A program made the translations under genes and the position numbers. From Ustilago trichophora (Eukaryota > Basidiomycota > Ustilaginomycetes > Ustilaginales > Ustilaginaceae): 64,000 nucleotides of DNA. The stretch spans positions 372,001-436,000 of the forward strand of contig OOIN01000003.1 of assembly GCA_900323505.1 (NCBI GenBank), read 5' to 3'. A model generated the notes under the pieces. The model was not told the origin of the DNA and searched no databases. It worked only from the letters and a program-made list of their open reading frames with translations. Positions within the stretch are counted from its first letter, which is position 1. Each line of letters opens with the position of its first letter. This document shows, one piece after another, positions 33,871-43,618 of the stretch.

Positions 33871-36213
33871 ATGGCCGAGGTGGTAAGACGACCACCTTCA
33901 CAGGCCGATAACGGCTCTGCTTCTGGTTCGCGCTCCTACAGCCAATCACCACAAAAGAAAGGCTTGCATAGATCCGACTCTTTCTCTAGCAGCCCCACAA
34001 AGAAGCCAAATGGTCATCACAAAAAGTCGTCCTCTATCAGCTCTCTTCCCAGCTCGCCATCAAAGGAAGAGCGAAAGAAGCTCGCTAAAGAGATCCTTGC
34101 TTCCGGTGGTGACCAGCTCCGAGCTACACTCAAACAGAGGGGTATGCTCCACGCTCTCCTCTCCGACCCAGTTAAGTTTATCAAATCCAACCAGAAGCAG
34201 GGTCAGGACTATACTACACTTGGCTTGACACCTGTCAACGACCCCAATTACGCTGTTGCACAAAAGCGAAAGCAGGACCAGAAACAGCATGCCTTGTTGC
34301 TCCACACAGACTCGCCCAAGATCAACGGCAACGGCAACGGTCATGCCATCGACGAAGACGATCAAGTGCCATCGTCACCGACAAAGAACGGCAAGGCCAA
34401 GTCGCGCGATCTGTACCCATACAAGATCTCCCTTCGCTTCCCAGGCAAGATCCGCAGTGCTGCCGCAGGTCTGTCCAACTACGGGAACACCTGCTACATG
34501 AACAGCGTCATGCAGTCTCTCATCCACACGCCGCCACTCGCCTTTGCGCTTCTCACTCAGGACCTTGACGTGTTACATGGAGAATGGGGTGGTAAGCGCA
34601 ACGACAACTTTGATGCTGTCTCTGCTATGCAGAGCTTTGCCAAGCGTTCCTTGGCGGGCGCAAAATCCACCAATGCTCCCGTCGAATTCGTTCGCAACTT
34701 GAAGTCGTTTGCCAAGCCCCTTCGTCAAGGAAGGCAGGAAGATGCGCACGAATACCTTCGCTTCCTGTTGGAAGCATTGCAACAGAGCTGCCTTGCACGC
34801 GCACCCAAGTCGCTCAAACCAGACGACCCTATCCGCCGCACCACCTTTATCCAAAAGACCTTTGGCGGTAAACTCCGCAGCCGAGTCACCTGCCACAACT
34901 GCGGCTACAACTCGGACACCTTTGACCCTTTCATGGACCTCAGTCTCGACGTGCGCAAGGGTATCAACTCGCTCACCGACGCCTTCCGTGCCTTTGTCGC
35001 CAAGGACCACCTGACGGGTAGCGAAAAGTACAAGTGCGACAAGTGCAAGCGCAAAGTCGATGCCACCAAACAGTTTACCATCGAGTCGGCACCTCCTGCG
35101 TTGACGGTGCATCTGAAGCGATTCACCATGTATGGCACCAAGGTCTCGCGCCAGATTGCCTTCGAGGAGAATCTCAACATCGCCCCTTATCTGTCGGGGA
35201 ACAGTGGACCGGCGAGGTACAAGCTCTATGCCGCGGTCCACCACTATGGTTCGGGCCCCAACAGTGGGCATTACGTGGCCAGTGTCAAGTCGCCTTCGGG
35301 TAAATGGACCAAGATGGACGATAGCCATGTCAGCGAGATGGGTCGAAGCGGGCCGACCAATGACCAGAGCGCCTACATTCTCTTCTACCTGCGCGAGAAG
35401 GACGAGGCGCTCGAGAAGGCAATCAAGGCTGTTGCACCAACCCTGCCTACCAAGGTGGAGGCTAAGAAGCGCAAGCAGGAGACTGCGCCGTCCGAGTCAG
35501 AATCTGAAAGCAACGAATCTGAGTCTGCAGACGAGGACTCGTTCGATGACGACGCAGCCTACCAAGCTCTACTCAAGCGTCGTAAAGCCGCCGCTGCCGC
35601 CGCTGCAGCTGTCCCATCCAAGCTGCAAAAGAGTAACAACCTTGGTCTCGACAGCGACGACGAGAGCGATGCTTCCTCCTCTTCCTCTTCGCCTCCGGCT
35701 AAAAAGCTGAACGGAACGAGCGCGAAATTGGATCAGATGCTGTCGTCGAAGCCCAAATCGACCGCCAGCTTCTACGGCAGCGCTCCCACCGCCTCTGTCC
35801 CACGCAACCCCTTCACCATGCCCTCCACCGCCACCGAAGACGAAGAGCTGGGAACCGCCGTGAGCAGAGACGAATACGAATCGCTCATCGGCCCCGCCGC
35901 CCGATCCTCCTCCGCCCTCTCTGGCGACACCTCGCGGGTCGACCCCGAAGCCGAGTCCTCCGAAGACGACGAGATGGCCGCCTTTGCCGCGCTGTCGAAA
36001 AAGGAAAAGAGGAAGCAGAAGAAGGCTACCCAGGCCATCTCGGCTGCCAAAGCGGAGAGGAGGGGGATCCCAAGTTCGCCCTACGCAAACGCCCTGACGA
36101 CGTCGTTCAGCTCGGCAAAGGATCAGAAGAAGAAGAAGAGCAAGAAGGACAAATCGACAGTGAAGGCGCTCGGTGGGATGGCGGCACGCATGAAACCGAG
36201 ACCTTCCTTCTAG
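33871..36213 (+). CDS. USP36-like ubiquitin carboxyl-terminal hydrolase
   Basis: A single-exon 780-residue deubiquitinase starting MAEVVRRPPSQ; an upstream TTG in the same frame is not used. The USP catalytic domain spans roughly 200-515: the Cys box LSNYGNTCYMNS with nucleophile Cys208, QEDAHEYLRFLLEAL, a zinc-binding pair of CxxC motifs (CHNCGYN and CDKCKRK), and the His box YGSGPNSGHYVAS with His467, followed by the W..MDDSHV segment. This set matches the USP36/USP42 branch (fission yeast Ubp16-type), often nucleolar in other species. The N-terminus is basic and Ser-rich; the C-terminus is disordered with acidic Ser/Glu blocks and Lys-rich runs (KKEKRKQKK, KKKKSKKDK) that could be nucleolar signals. 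Substrate is unknown; localisation is inferred. Confidence 0.93.
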   Translation: MAEVVRRPPSQADNGSASGSRSYSQSPQKKGLHRSDSFSSSPTKKPNGHHKKSSSISSLPSSPSKEERKKLAKEILASGGDQLRATLKQRGMLHALLSDPVKFIKSNQKQGQDYTTLGLTPVNDPNYAVAQKRKQDQKQHALLLHTDSPKINGNGNGHAIDEDDQVPSSPTKNGKAKSRDLYPYKISLRFPGKIRSAAAGLSNYGNTCYMNSVMQSLIHTPPLAFALLTQDLDVLHGEWGGKRNDNFDAVSAMQSFAKRSLAGAKSTNAPVEFVRNLKSFAKPLRQGRQEDAHEYLRFLLEALQQSCLARAPKSLKPDDPIRRTTFIQKTFGGKLRSRVTCHNCGYNSDTFDPFMDLSLDVRKGINSLTDAFRAFVAKDHLTGSEKYKCDKCKRKVDATKQFTIESAPPALTVHLKRFTMYGTKVSRQIAFEENLNIAPYLSGNSGPARYKLYAAVHHYGSGPNSGHYVASVKSPSGKWTKMDDSHVSEMGRSGPTNDQSAYILFYLREKDEALEKAIKAVAPTLPTKVEAKKRKQETAPSESESESNESESADEDSFDDDAAYQALLKRRKAAAAAAAAVPSKLQKSNNLGLDSDDESDASSSSSSPPAKKLNGTSAKLDQMLSSKPKSTASFYGSAPTASVPRNPFTMPSTATEDEELGTAVSRDEYESLIGPAARSSSALSGDTSRVDPEAESSEDDEMAAFAALSKKEKRKQKKATQAISAAKAERRGIPSSPYANALTTSFSSAKDQKKKKSKKDKSTVKALGGMAARMKPRPSF

Positions 36214-36700
36214 GCGCTAATGGTTTGCTTGTTTTTTTCATACACTTTTGCAATCTTATATAGACAAAGTATCCTAACCATAGGCTTTCTGTTGCAACTT
36301 TGTGTGGGAAGAGGTTGAGGAAGCAGACGAAGAATACGCAATTTGGCATAGCATAGAGACTAAGTTCGTTGTTATCACTCTTTGTCTTCAATGAGATGGG
36401 AAGGGATATTGTTGATTGGTTCGGATGGACCGTGTGATGATGTGATGCGCGTTGTGAAGCCATGTTTGACATTTGGCATAAGAAGTCGTAAGGTTGAAGC
36501 TGGTGATATGCAGTTAGGGATGGTAGTGGACCCTGAGCTACGCGTGTTTTGAAAGGTCGGAAATCGGGCCCCTTCTCTCACAGACCAACACGCTGGTAAG
36601 GGTTTGGTGTTGGTCTTCTCAATCAACCCGAGGACAACACTCCACCACCACCACCTCCTTCATATCGACTCTTTTTAACCATCTTCACACAAATTCAACA
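36214..36700. other. Intergenic between ubiquitin hydrolase and TBCA
   Basis: 487 bp between co-oriented genes, with the hydrolase 3' end and the TBCA promoter. A CACCACCACCACC run lies just before the TBCA leader. Nothing else stands out. Confidence 0.5.
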
Positions 36701-37520
36701 ATGGCTCCTTTCGCAGATGCAGCAACGATCAAGCGTCAATTGACGATCAAAACCGGCGTTGTGAAACGGTACGCATCACCTTCTCCCCCTTTTCTCCCCT
36801 TCCTCCCTTTTTCCACTGACGCTATTCTCTGACTAGACTTTTTTCTCTCAAATCTATGGTTGGTTGGGAAATTCAGATTGGCAAAGGAAGAAAATTCTTA
36901 CCTCAAAGAGGCGCAGGAGCAACAGGTTCGCATTCAGAAATTCATCGATGATGGACGGGATGAGTACGATGTTAAGCAGCAGGTGAGTTTTTCTTTAGCT
37001 TTACTTTGGGAAATCATGAGTGTTTTCTTGTGATGCTCGTCTTCGTTGGATTGCTGTGATCGATCCTTGGATGGGATTGATGTGGACAGGCATGGGGTTT
37101 GTTCACATTGGATCATGTAGGGGAATTTGCAGCTGAGCTGCAACGAGAAGCAGAGACTTATAGCGGTTAAAACAAGCTAAAAGACCGATACTGATAGTAC
37201 TTTCTTCTTTTGATAGAGAACGGTTCTGCAAGACACACTCAAAATGATCCCCGACTGCAGAAAACGTCTCGAATTGGCCACTGATGAACTGCACAACTAC
37301 CTCGTAAGCCCCTCCCCTCTATCACTAAGCTCTACATTGACAGCGTGTACAGACTTGCTGACGTTCTTGTATTTCATCGGTCTATATGGGTCGATTTTGA
37401 CAGGAGGGGCTGGAAGAGGAAGATGATAGTCAGGTCAAGTCCACAACGGAATTCACAACAGCAAAAGAGGTTCTTGCAGAAGTCCAAGGGCAGTTGCAGG
37501 GTCCTCTTTCTAGCGTATAA
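36701..37520 (+). CDS. Tubulin-binding cofactor A, four exons
   Basis: Assembled by eye from four exons: 36701-36768, 36877-36982, 37217-37303 and 37404-37520, with GT-AG introns of 108, 234 and 100 nt, giving 125 residues. No single long ORF marks this gene, so it is easily missed. The protein reads MAPFADAATIKRQLTIKTGV, VKRLAKEENSYLKEAQEQQ, DEYDVKQQ-RTVLQDTLKMI and PDCRKRLELATDELHNYL, then an acidic tail. This aligns along its length with human TBCA and yeast Rbl2 (IKTGVVKRL, YDIKKQ, MMIPDCQRRLE). It is a small three-helix chaperone that captures beta-tubulin released from CCT. All phases close (68+106+87+117 = 378 nt). An A53 tract begins 8 bp after the stop codon. Confidence 0.93.
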
Positions 37521-37527
37521 ACTCCCC

Positions 37528-37528
<1 letters not shown>

Positions 37529-37581
<53 letters not shown>
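37529..37581. repeat. A53 homopolymer
   Basis: Fifty-three A residues starting 8 bp after the TBCA stop codon, followed by GAAAGAAAGAA. Confidence 0.92.
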
Positions 37582-37583
<2 letters not shown>

Positions 37584-37742
37584 AAGAAAGAATGCAATCT
37601 CGGTTTCAAAGGTCTTCAATATTGCTTGCCTCTCTGCCTGCCTACATGTGAGAACGGTGACACTTGAAAGTCTGCCCGTCTACAAGTTACACAAACACCT
37701 TCTGATGCTCAACGCTTGCACAACAGAAAGAGAGACGAGGAA

Positions 37743-37763
37743 GGGGGGGGGGGGGGGGGGGGG
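37743..37763. repeat. G21 homopolymer
   Basis: Twenty-one consecutive G residues, rare in fungal genomes and able to form quadruplex-type structures. Confidence 0.92.
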
Positions 37764-38125
37764 ATCATATTCTTACATTGGATTTCGAATCTCAACAAGG
37801 ACAAGAAAAAGCCAAAAGCGCCAATTACCAAAAAAAAAGAAAAAAAGAAAAGAAAGGAAAGCGAGTCTGTCTACTGTAACAACAACAACACTAACGAGAA
37901 CAAGGGAGCAACAAGTGGTGCACTACATGATCGGATGCGTGAATAAAAGGAAGGGTGAGGGAAAGGGAGAAAGAGAGACTCTAGTGTAGTTGGTTATGAG
38001 AGAATACATAGCAAAGATGGGGAATTCTTTAGAGCATCTATTGTAGCGAGAGGGGGGTGAGATGCGAGGACGGGTCCTGGAAGTTTTGAGGGAAAGAACG
38101 AGGTGTAGATTATTGAGGATTCAGC

Positions 38126-39480
38126 TTAGCGATCGGCGCCGCCGGTAGCAGTGGCGTTGGAAGACGACTCTTTCACCGACTCCTCATCCTGTCGGTGAGA
38201 GAGGTGCAAGCTCGAGGAAGAAGATCGGGAATTTGGCAGATCTGCTTTGCCCCCAACCACGGGCGAATCTGAAGGGCTGAAAGGGCTAAACATGAAAGCG
38301 TTCGGGTCGCGGTTAAAGCCGCTTGCGAAAGGATCTGCTCGTTTGGAAGAGGACTGGTTCGGCTGGTTGAATCCGAATCCATCACCAGCAGCGGGGAGGT
38401 GACCACGACTCTGGATGGCCTGGAGACGCTGGGCAAGAGCTGCTCGGGTGGATTCGTCAAAGTCCAGGTTGGCAAAGGCGTCGATTAGCTCGGATTCGGA
38501 GAGCGCGGGCATAGATGATGAGAAATCATCGTGCTGCTGCTGCTGCTGTTGCTGCTGGTGCGAGGGGAAAGGTCCGCGAGAGCGCGACGAGTCGGGGGGT
38601 CCAAAATCAGCAGGACCGGCTCGAGAGTCAAAGTCGAATGGGTGGTTCGAGTGGGAGCTGTTGCTGCCGCCGTAGCCACTACCGCCATTCATGCCTGGCA
38701 TTCCAGAGTTTTGCGAGGATGGGAAGCCGGGTTGACCGCGGAACTGGTTCGCCTGCTGCTGCTGCTGGTGTTGTTGGTGGTGATGGGGCTGCATGTGGCC
38801 CTGGTGATGCGATGGAGGCTGCTGTTGCTGCTGCTGCTGTTGCTGAAGGAAGGACGGCAGAGGAGCTCGCTGACCGCCCATTCCGGGCAAGCCCTGATTA
38901 CCATGTGCGGCAGGACCAGCGCCCAAGTTGGCAGCAGCGAGCTGACGAGCCAGGGTCGAAAGCGGGTCGTTGGCCAATGTTCCGGCACCTCCGACACCGC
39001 CAAATCCAGCTGGACCACTTCGCTGTCCGTGAACCTGAGCCTGTGCCTGAGCCTGAGCAGCACTGAGCGCGCTACCCAGTCCTGCCAGTTGGGCTAGCTG
39101 CGAAGGACTCAGAGTGCTCAACCCCGCAAGACCGGCAAGCTGGCCAAGCTGAGCATACTGCGCCATGGTCTGCGCCGCCGCCGCAGCAGCCTTGTCGCCT
39201 TGGCTTCGTCCCCAACTAAGACGAATCTTGGAGTTAAAGATGGGGAAGCCGTTCATGCGCTGGATCGCGTTCTCGGCGTCTTGCTTGTGGACATACTGCA
39301 CGAAACCGCAGCCTTTGCCGGGTGGGATCTTGACGTAGGTGATCTCGCCAAAGGGCTCAAAGTACCTGCGCAGGGTCGACTCGGAGATGAGCGAAGACAA
39401 GCCTCCAACAAAGACAGTGGTGTTGTTGGGGTCAGCCGCACTGTCGCCGGGATTGCCGGTACCACTGCCACCCTGCTGAG

Positions 39481-39511
<31 letters not shown>

Positions 39512-41155
39512 GAGGACAGGAGGAGCCGACGATGGTGTGTGTGAGCGGAGCATGCCTGCAGGAGACGAATCACGCGTTCCATCGCCGCCATTGCCAGTAA
39601 AACCGCCGTAGAGCGGACCGAACGAAGCAGGCACGTTACCGCTACCGGGGCCTTCGTAGGGAGACGTGGGCGAGATGGGAGAGATGAGCGAAGAGGGGTT
39701 GGTTGGACTCGACTGCTGGCGAGCGTGCGGCTGAGGCGACACCACTTCCGGTCGGGCACCCATGCCGCCCGCGCCTGGAGCACCACCGTAGAGGAAGGAT
39801 GCGCTAGCATTCTGGGCAGCATTGTGAGGACGGGGCATCTGCAGATGCTGCTGGTTGGGATCGCCAGGCATGTTGGGTCCAAGTGGGGGAGCCATTCCGC
39901 GGTTCTTGGGCGTAGCCGTGCTAACGCGCAGCGGACGACCTGGTGAGAGACCGTTGGCAGGCGAAACAACAACACCCTGCATCTCGACCAAGGCTCGGTT
40001 GCAGTCGGCCTCGAGCGCAAAGCGGACAAAGCCATAGCCCTTGGAGACGCCCGTGACGGGATCTGTCATGATCTTTGCAGATTTGGTCGAGTGGAAAGGA
40101 GCAGGTCCGATATGTGCGCCGGGCTGGTAAAGGCCCTGAGCCTGCTGTGCGTGGACGAGCGCCGATGCGAAGGGATGGTTGTGCGGCCATGAAGGCGGCT
40201 GCAGGAACTGCGCTACCAGATCCTCCTCACGCAGGTCAGGGCTCAGGTCGCCGACAAAGATACTGAACTCGGAGTCTTTGTTCAGTCCGCCAACGGGGCT
40301 TTGAGAAGTACCCGGACCCATGCCTCTTGCTGCACGTTCCGACATGGACGAGTGGGGGCGGTCGGAAGGGTTGAGCCCGGAAGTTTGCTGCACCGAGGGC
40401 GGGAAGTCGAGCGGACCCATGCCTCCGTTACGAGCCTGCCAAGACTGCTGCGGATGGCCGTGCTGGTGGATGAGGTTGGACGATTGCTGATGCGAAGCGT
40501 GCGATTGGTTTTGCTGATGATGATGCTGTTGCTGCTGAGACTGGAATGGCTGTTGGTGGTGAGGATGTTGTTGCGAGTGCGGATGCGGATGCGAGTGTTG
40601 CTGAGAGTGCTGAAGATGCTGAGGCGGGTTGGAGGAAGAGTGATGCGGCTCTGTAAAATAGCGAGGCGAGGTGACATTGCTCCTGGGTGGAGGTGAGGAA
40701 GCAGGGTGCGAGCCTGAAGGCGACCTGATTTGGTGCGAAGATCGCTCGACCTCATGCAGCAAGTTTGGGCTGAAGAGCGGTGGACGTGAGAGGGGCGATG
40801 AGCTTCTTGCAGTGTTGAAGTTATGTCGTAATCGGCTTGCCTGATCGAAGCCGGGTCTGCCGACTGCGCCGTTGCCTCCTGTCGCAGAGTGGGATCCGTT
40901 GCTGTGCAGACTCGAGATGCTGTTGCTCATGGTGTTGTTGTTGCCAACGTTGGACATTCCATTAAATCCCATAGACTCGTGGCCGAGATGGGAGGCCGAG
41001 TGACCGCTGCCTTGCGGAAGGTTCACGGCCGCATGGCCATCATCCGACGACAGGTTGCGCGAGATTGCAAAGTTGCGAGCTGCCGCCGAGTCGTCCGAGG
41101 AGTACTGCGCCAGGTTGAAGGGGGGCATGCTCTGGGATGGCGCGCCTGTCGACAT
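38126..41155 (-). CDS. RRM RNA-binding protein of the Nam8/Csx1/Ngr1 type
   Basis: A single-exon 1009-residue protein with two visible RRM domains in a long low-complexity chain. The first (about 293-416) opens FSIFVGDLSPDL and closes with GVSKGYGFVRFALEAD; it carries an insertion of about 45 residues (His/Pro/Gln-rich) between strand 1/helix 1 and strand 2. The second (about 578-655) reads NNTTVFVGGLSSLISE, YVKIPPGKGCGFVQY and FNSKIRLSWGRSQ. These match RRM2 and RRM3 of Nam8, Csx1 and TIA-like proteins. The usual first RRM (WxGDL type) is not seen; a Ser/His/Gln-rich region occupies its place. Poly-Gln runs and a Gly/Asn/Gln-rich C-terminus suggest condensate formation. It is expected to bind mRNA and affect stability or splicing; the exact role is not known. 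Confidence 0.88.
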
Positions 41156-43618
41156 GATTCAGGAGATTTTGGCGCGACAGTCAGGACTGTCGTCGCGGAA
41201 AGGGAGTTTGCTTTCAATTGCAAATGGGAGGCAAGGTGCCACGTTTCAGCACCAGACGATTGACGAACGCGAAGGGAGTCAGAGTAGAGCTTGCCCTTGT
41301 GTCGACGGGATTGAGAACGGCCAAGGTGCGAAGGAAACGCAGATGAAAGGCCGAAGTCGAGATCGATTATTTCGAGGCTGTGTATGTCTCTGCGCGGATG
41401 AAGAGTGGCGCAAAGGATTGTGAGAGGGACCCGAGAAGACCAAGGGTGGCACTTGAGACGAAATGAAGTACAGCGTGAGAAACCTTGTGTCAAGGAGCCG
41501 AACAAAGGTCCGATGTTGTACAAAGCGTGCGAAGAGTTTGCGCAATCGAGCGATGTATGCCTTCAGGTATTCGTAGCTCGGAGGGATCGGAAGGTATTGC
41601 AGATATGAAGCAAAGGCGAGCTGCAGCAGGGGGAGCCGGAACGATTACGGAGAAGGTGGTATACCAAGAATGCGTGATATGCTGACGAAATCTGGAGCCG
41701 AGTGTTGTACAACAAACAAGCGAGTCCGCTACCCCTTGAGAAGTGCTTTGAGGATGGTATAAGGAATGCTGAGTCGAGGTGCTCTAAACGATACGAATTT
41801 GTGTCGGAGAGCGAGCGGTAAGAGATGAAGATGAGTGAATGAATGCCAAGCCGATCTCAACCGAGCCGAGGAAACTGGAAGAGGATCTTTATGGAAGATA
41901 GATGGTCGAGAACAGCTGCCGGGATGGGTTGACTGTAGACAAAGGAGAGACTGGTTGAAATCCTGACTGCGATGCTAACAGAAGACCAGCGACCGACGTT
42001 TGGAGAGGGTAAGAAACGGCAGAGACCTGTCCTGGCAACGCCGATGTACAACAGCGTTGAGGGAGGTGTAGAAAATGGATCAACGATGGATCGTTGGGCG
42101 TAACCGAACGAGGTATAGATGGAAGGGTGATGGAGGCGAAACGTCAAGCAAGACATCGAGGTGGCCATCGACGACACACCACCATCATCTATAACCGCAC
42201 TCTCATTTTTTTCATTTTTCATTTTTCAATTTTTTTTCCATCCATCTCTAGGCACAGCGCAGCACAAAATGGGTGGTGCAAAAAAAAAAAAAAGAAAGAA
42301 AAAAGAAAAAATGGCAGAGGAAAGACAAGGAAGCAGTCTGCAGAGACCAAAGCGAGGTTGCGAAGAGAGCATCAAAATTTGTAACAAAAACAAACAGCGC
42401 CTCTGAGCGCGTTCTGGAGAGGGTACGACGTGGAAATGGGAGGACGAAGCCAACGAGTCAGCTGCTTGAACCTACAGTAGCCAGAGCGGATTTTGCAACT
42501 GCGCTGTGTGCCAAGCAGTGCACCCTGTCTGAGCTCAGCTCTAATCTTAAAAAAACACACACACAAAAATCAAAGAGAGCTAGAAGGATTACTGTAGTTT
42601 TGAAAAAGGGTGAGAAAAAGTTGTCCCACGAGGCTAGCAGAGACACTGAATAAGTGCTTCGGAAGGCTGCTTAGAAATCTTCCTAGCTCGTTCGCGTCCC
42701 GTAAATTGAAAGAGAAGAAGAGGGTCGCGCTGCCTGATTTTTGCCTTCTGAAAGCAGTTTGTTTTGTAGATCCTGTTTTGAATCTATCAATACAAAATCT
42801 TTTTCTTCTCAGGGTGGCGCTTGAATACAAACACTTTCAAAAGTCAAAGATGGACACAGGCTCAAGAAGAAAGAGGGTCTAAAAAAAATTTTGTCGTTAG
42901 ATCCGTGTGACAGGAGACAGCTCGTTGGACGCTCTCTCTGCTAGCGAGTCTATATTGATCGCTGTCGCTGCTGAACAATTACGAACAGAAATAGACCGCC
43001 CACAGGTGGGAGGAAGCAATTGTGAAGCATTGCAAGACTTTGAAGTCGTGTCTCAGGTCCCACCATAAGTAGCATACCACAGCCTCCTCGTTTGTGCGAG
43101 CTGATCTGAAGTTACTTAGCACGGACCTGCGGTGGTGCAGATGTAGCCAAGATGAATTGCTCAAGAGTTAGATTGCAGCACGGCAAAGTGGGAATGCAGC
43201 GTTCCTGAGCGTCTCATTGTTCAAGGCTTTCCTCGCAGGCATACACAGGCTTCAAGATGATCCTTCATAGTCTAACATCTAAAAGGCCGAAATAAAATTC
43301 GTTGTTAGGGCATGTTGTCGAACATCATTGGAGAAAATCCACTCCCAAAACCGGCGGGCTCGCCGGATCGGAGTGCATGAGCCACGAGCAACGTCACGAC
43401 AAGTCGCTTATCTGGCAACATACTCTGTAGCACAGGTTCGCCGTTCGGACCCTTACGCTCCGACTTTGACTAGCAATCGGCATACCGTAGCCCGCAAGGA
43501 TTCTTCACCTTCGTCACACTGTCATATCGGTGGGACACTGAGCTTCTCTTCCTCCACACCAATTACCTTTCTTCCCTCGATATACCCAGACCGCTTTCTC
43601 CAGCATCCACTCGTCAAC
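41156..43618. other. 2.5-kb gene-poor divergent region
   Basis: Lies between the divergent RRM gene and aminopeptidase P. No ORF looks real, and I recognise no tRNA, snRNA or transposon end. It contains TACAGTA at 42473-42479, TACTGTA at 42590-42596, several A/T-rich runs (such as about 42281-42293) and a CACACACA tract near 42556. The right-hand 290 bp stay open in the aminopeptidase frame but read as leader sequence. Confidence 0.5.

Larger units (their letters stand above)
37521..38125. other. Intergenic between convergent TBCA and RRM gene
   Basis: 605 bp of 3'-flanking sequence with two extreme homopolymers, A53 (37529-37581) and G21 (37743-37763), and further A-rich stretches. No gene. 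Confidence 0.6.

Noticed and set aside
33475..33911. Poly-Phe ORFs through the T59 run
   Set aside because: Simple-sequence artefact.
37529..37581. A53 as the tail of a retroposed gene
   Set aside because: The adjacent TBCA gene retains three introns and no target-site duplication is visible.
43328..43618. Upstream extension of aminopeptidase P
   Set aside because: Not similar to the family; MGCFGF start gives the expected length.
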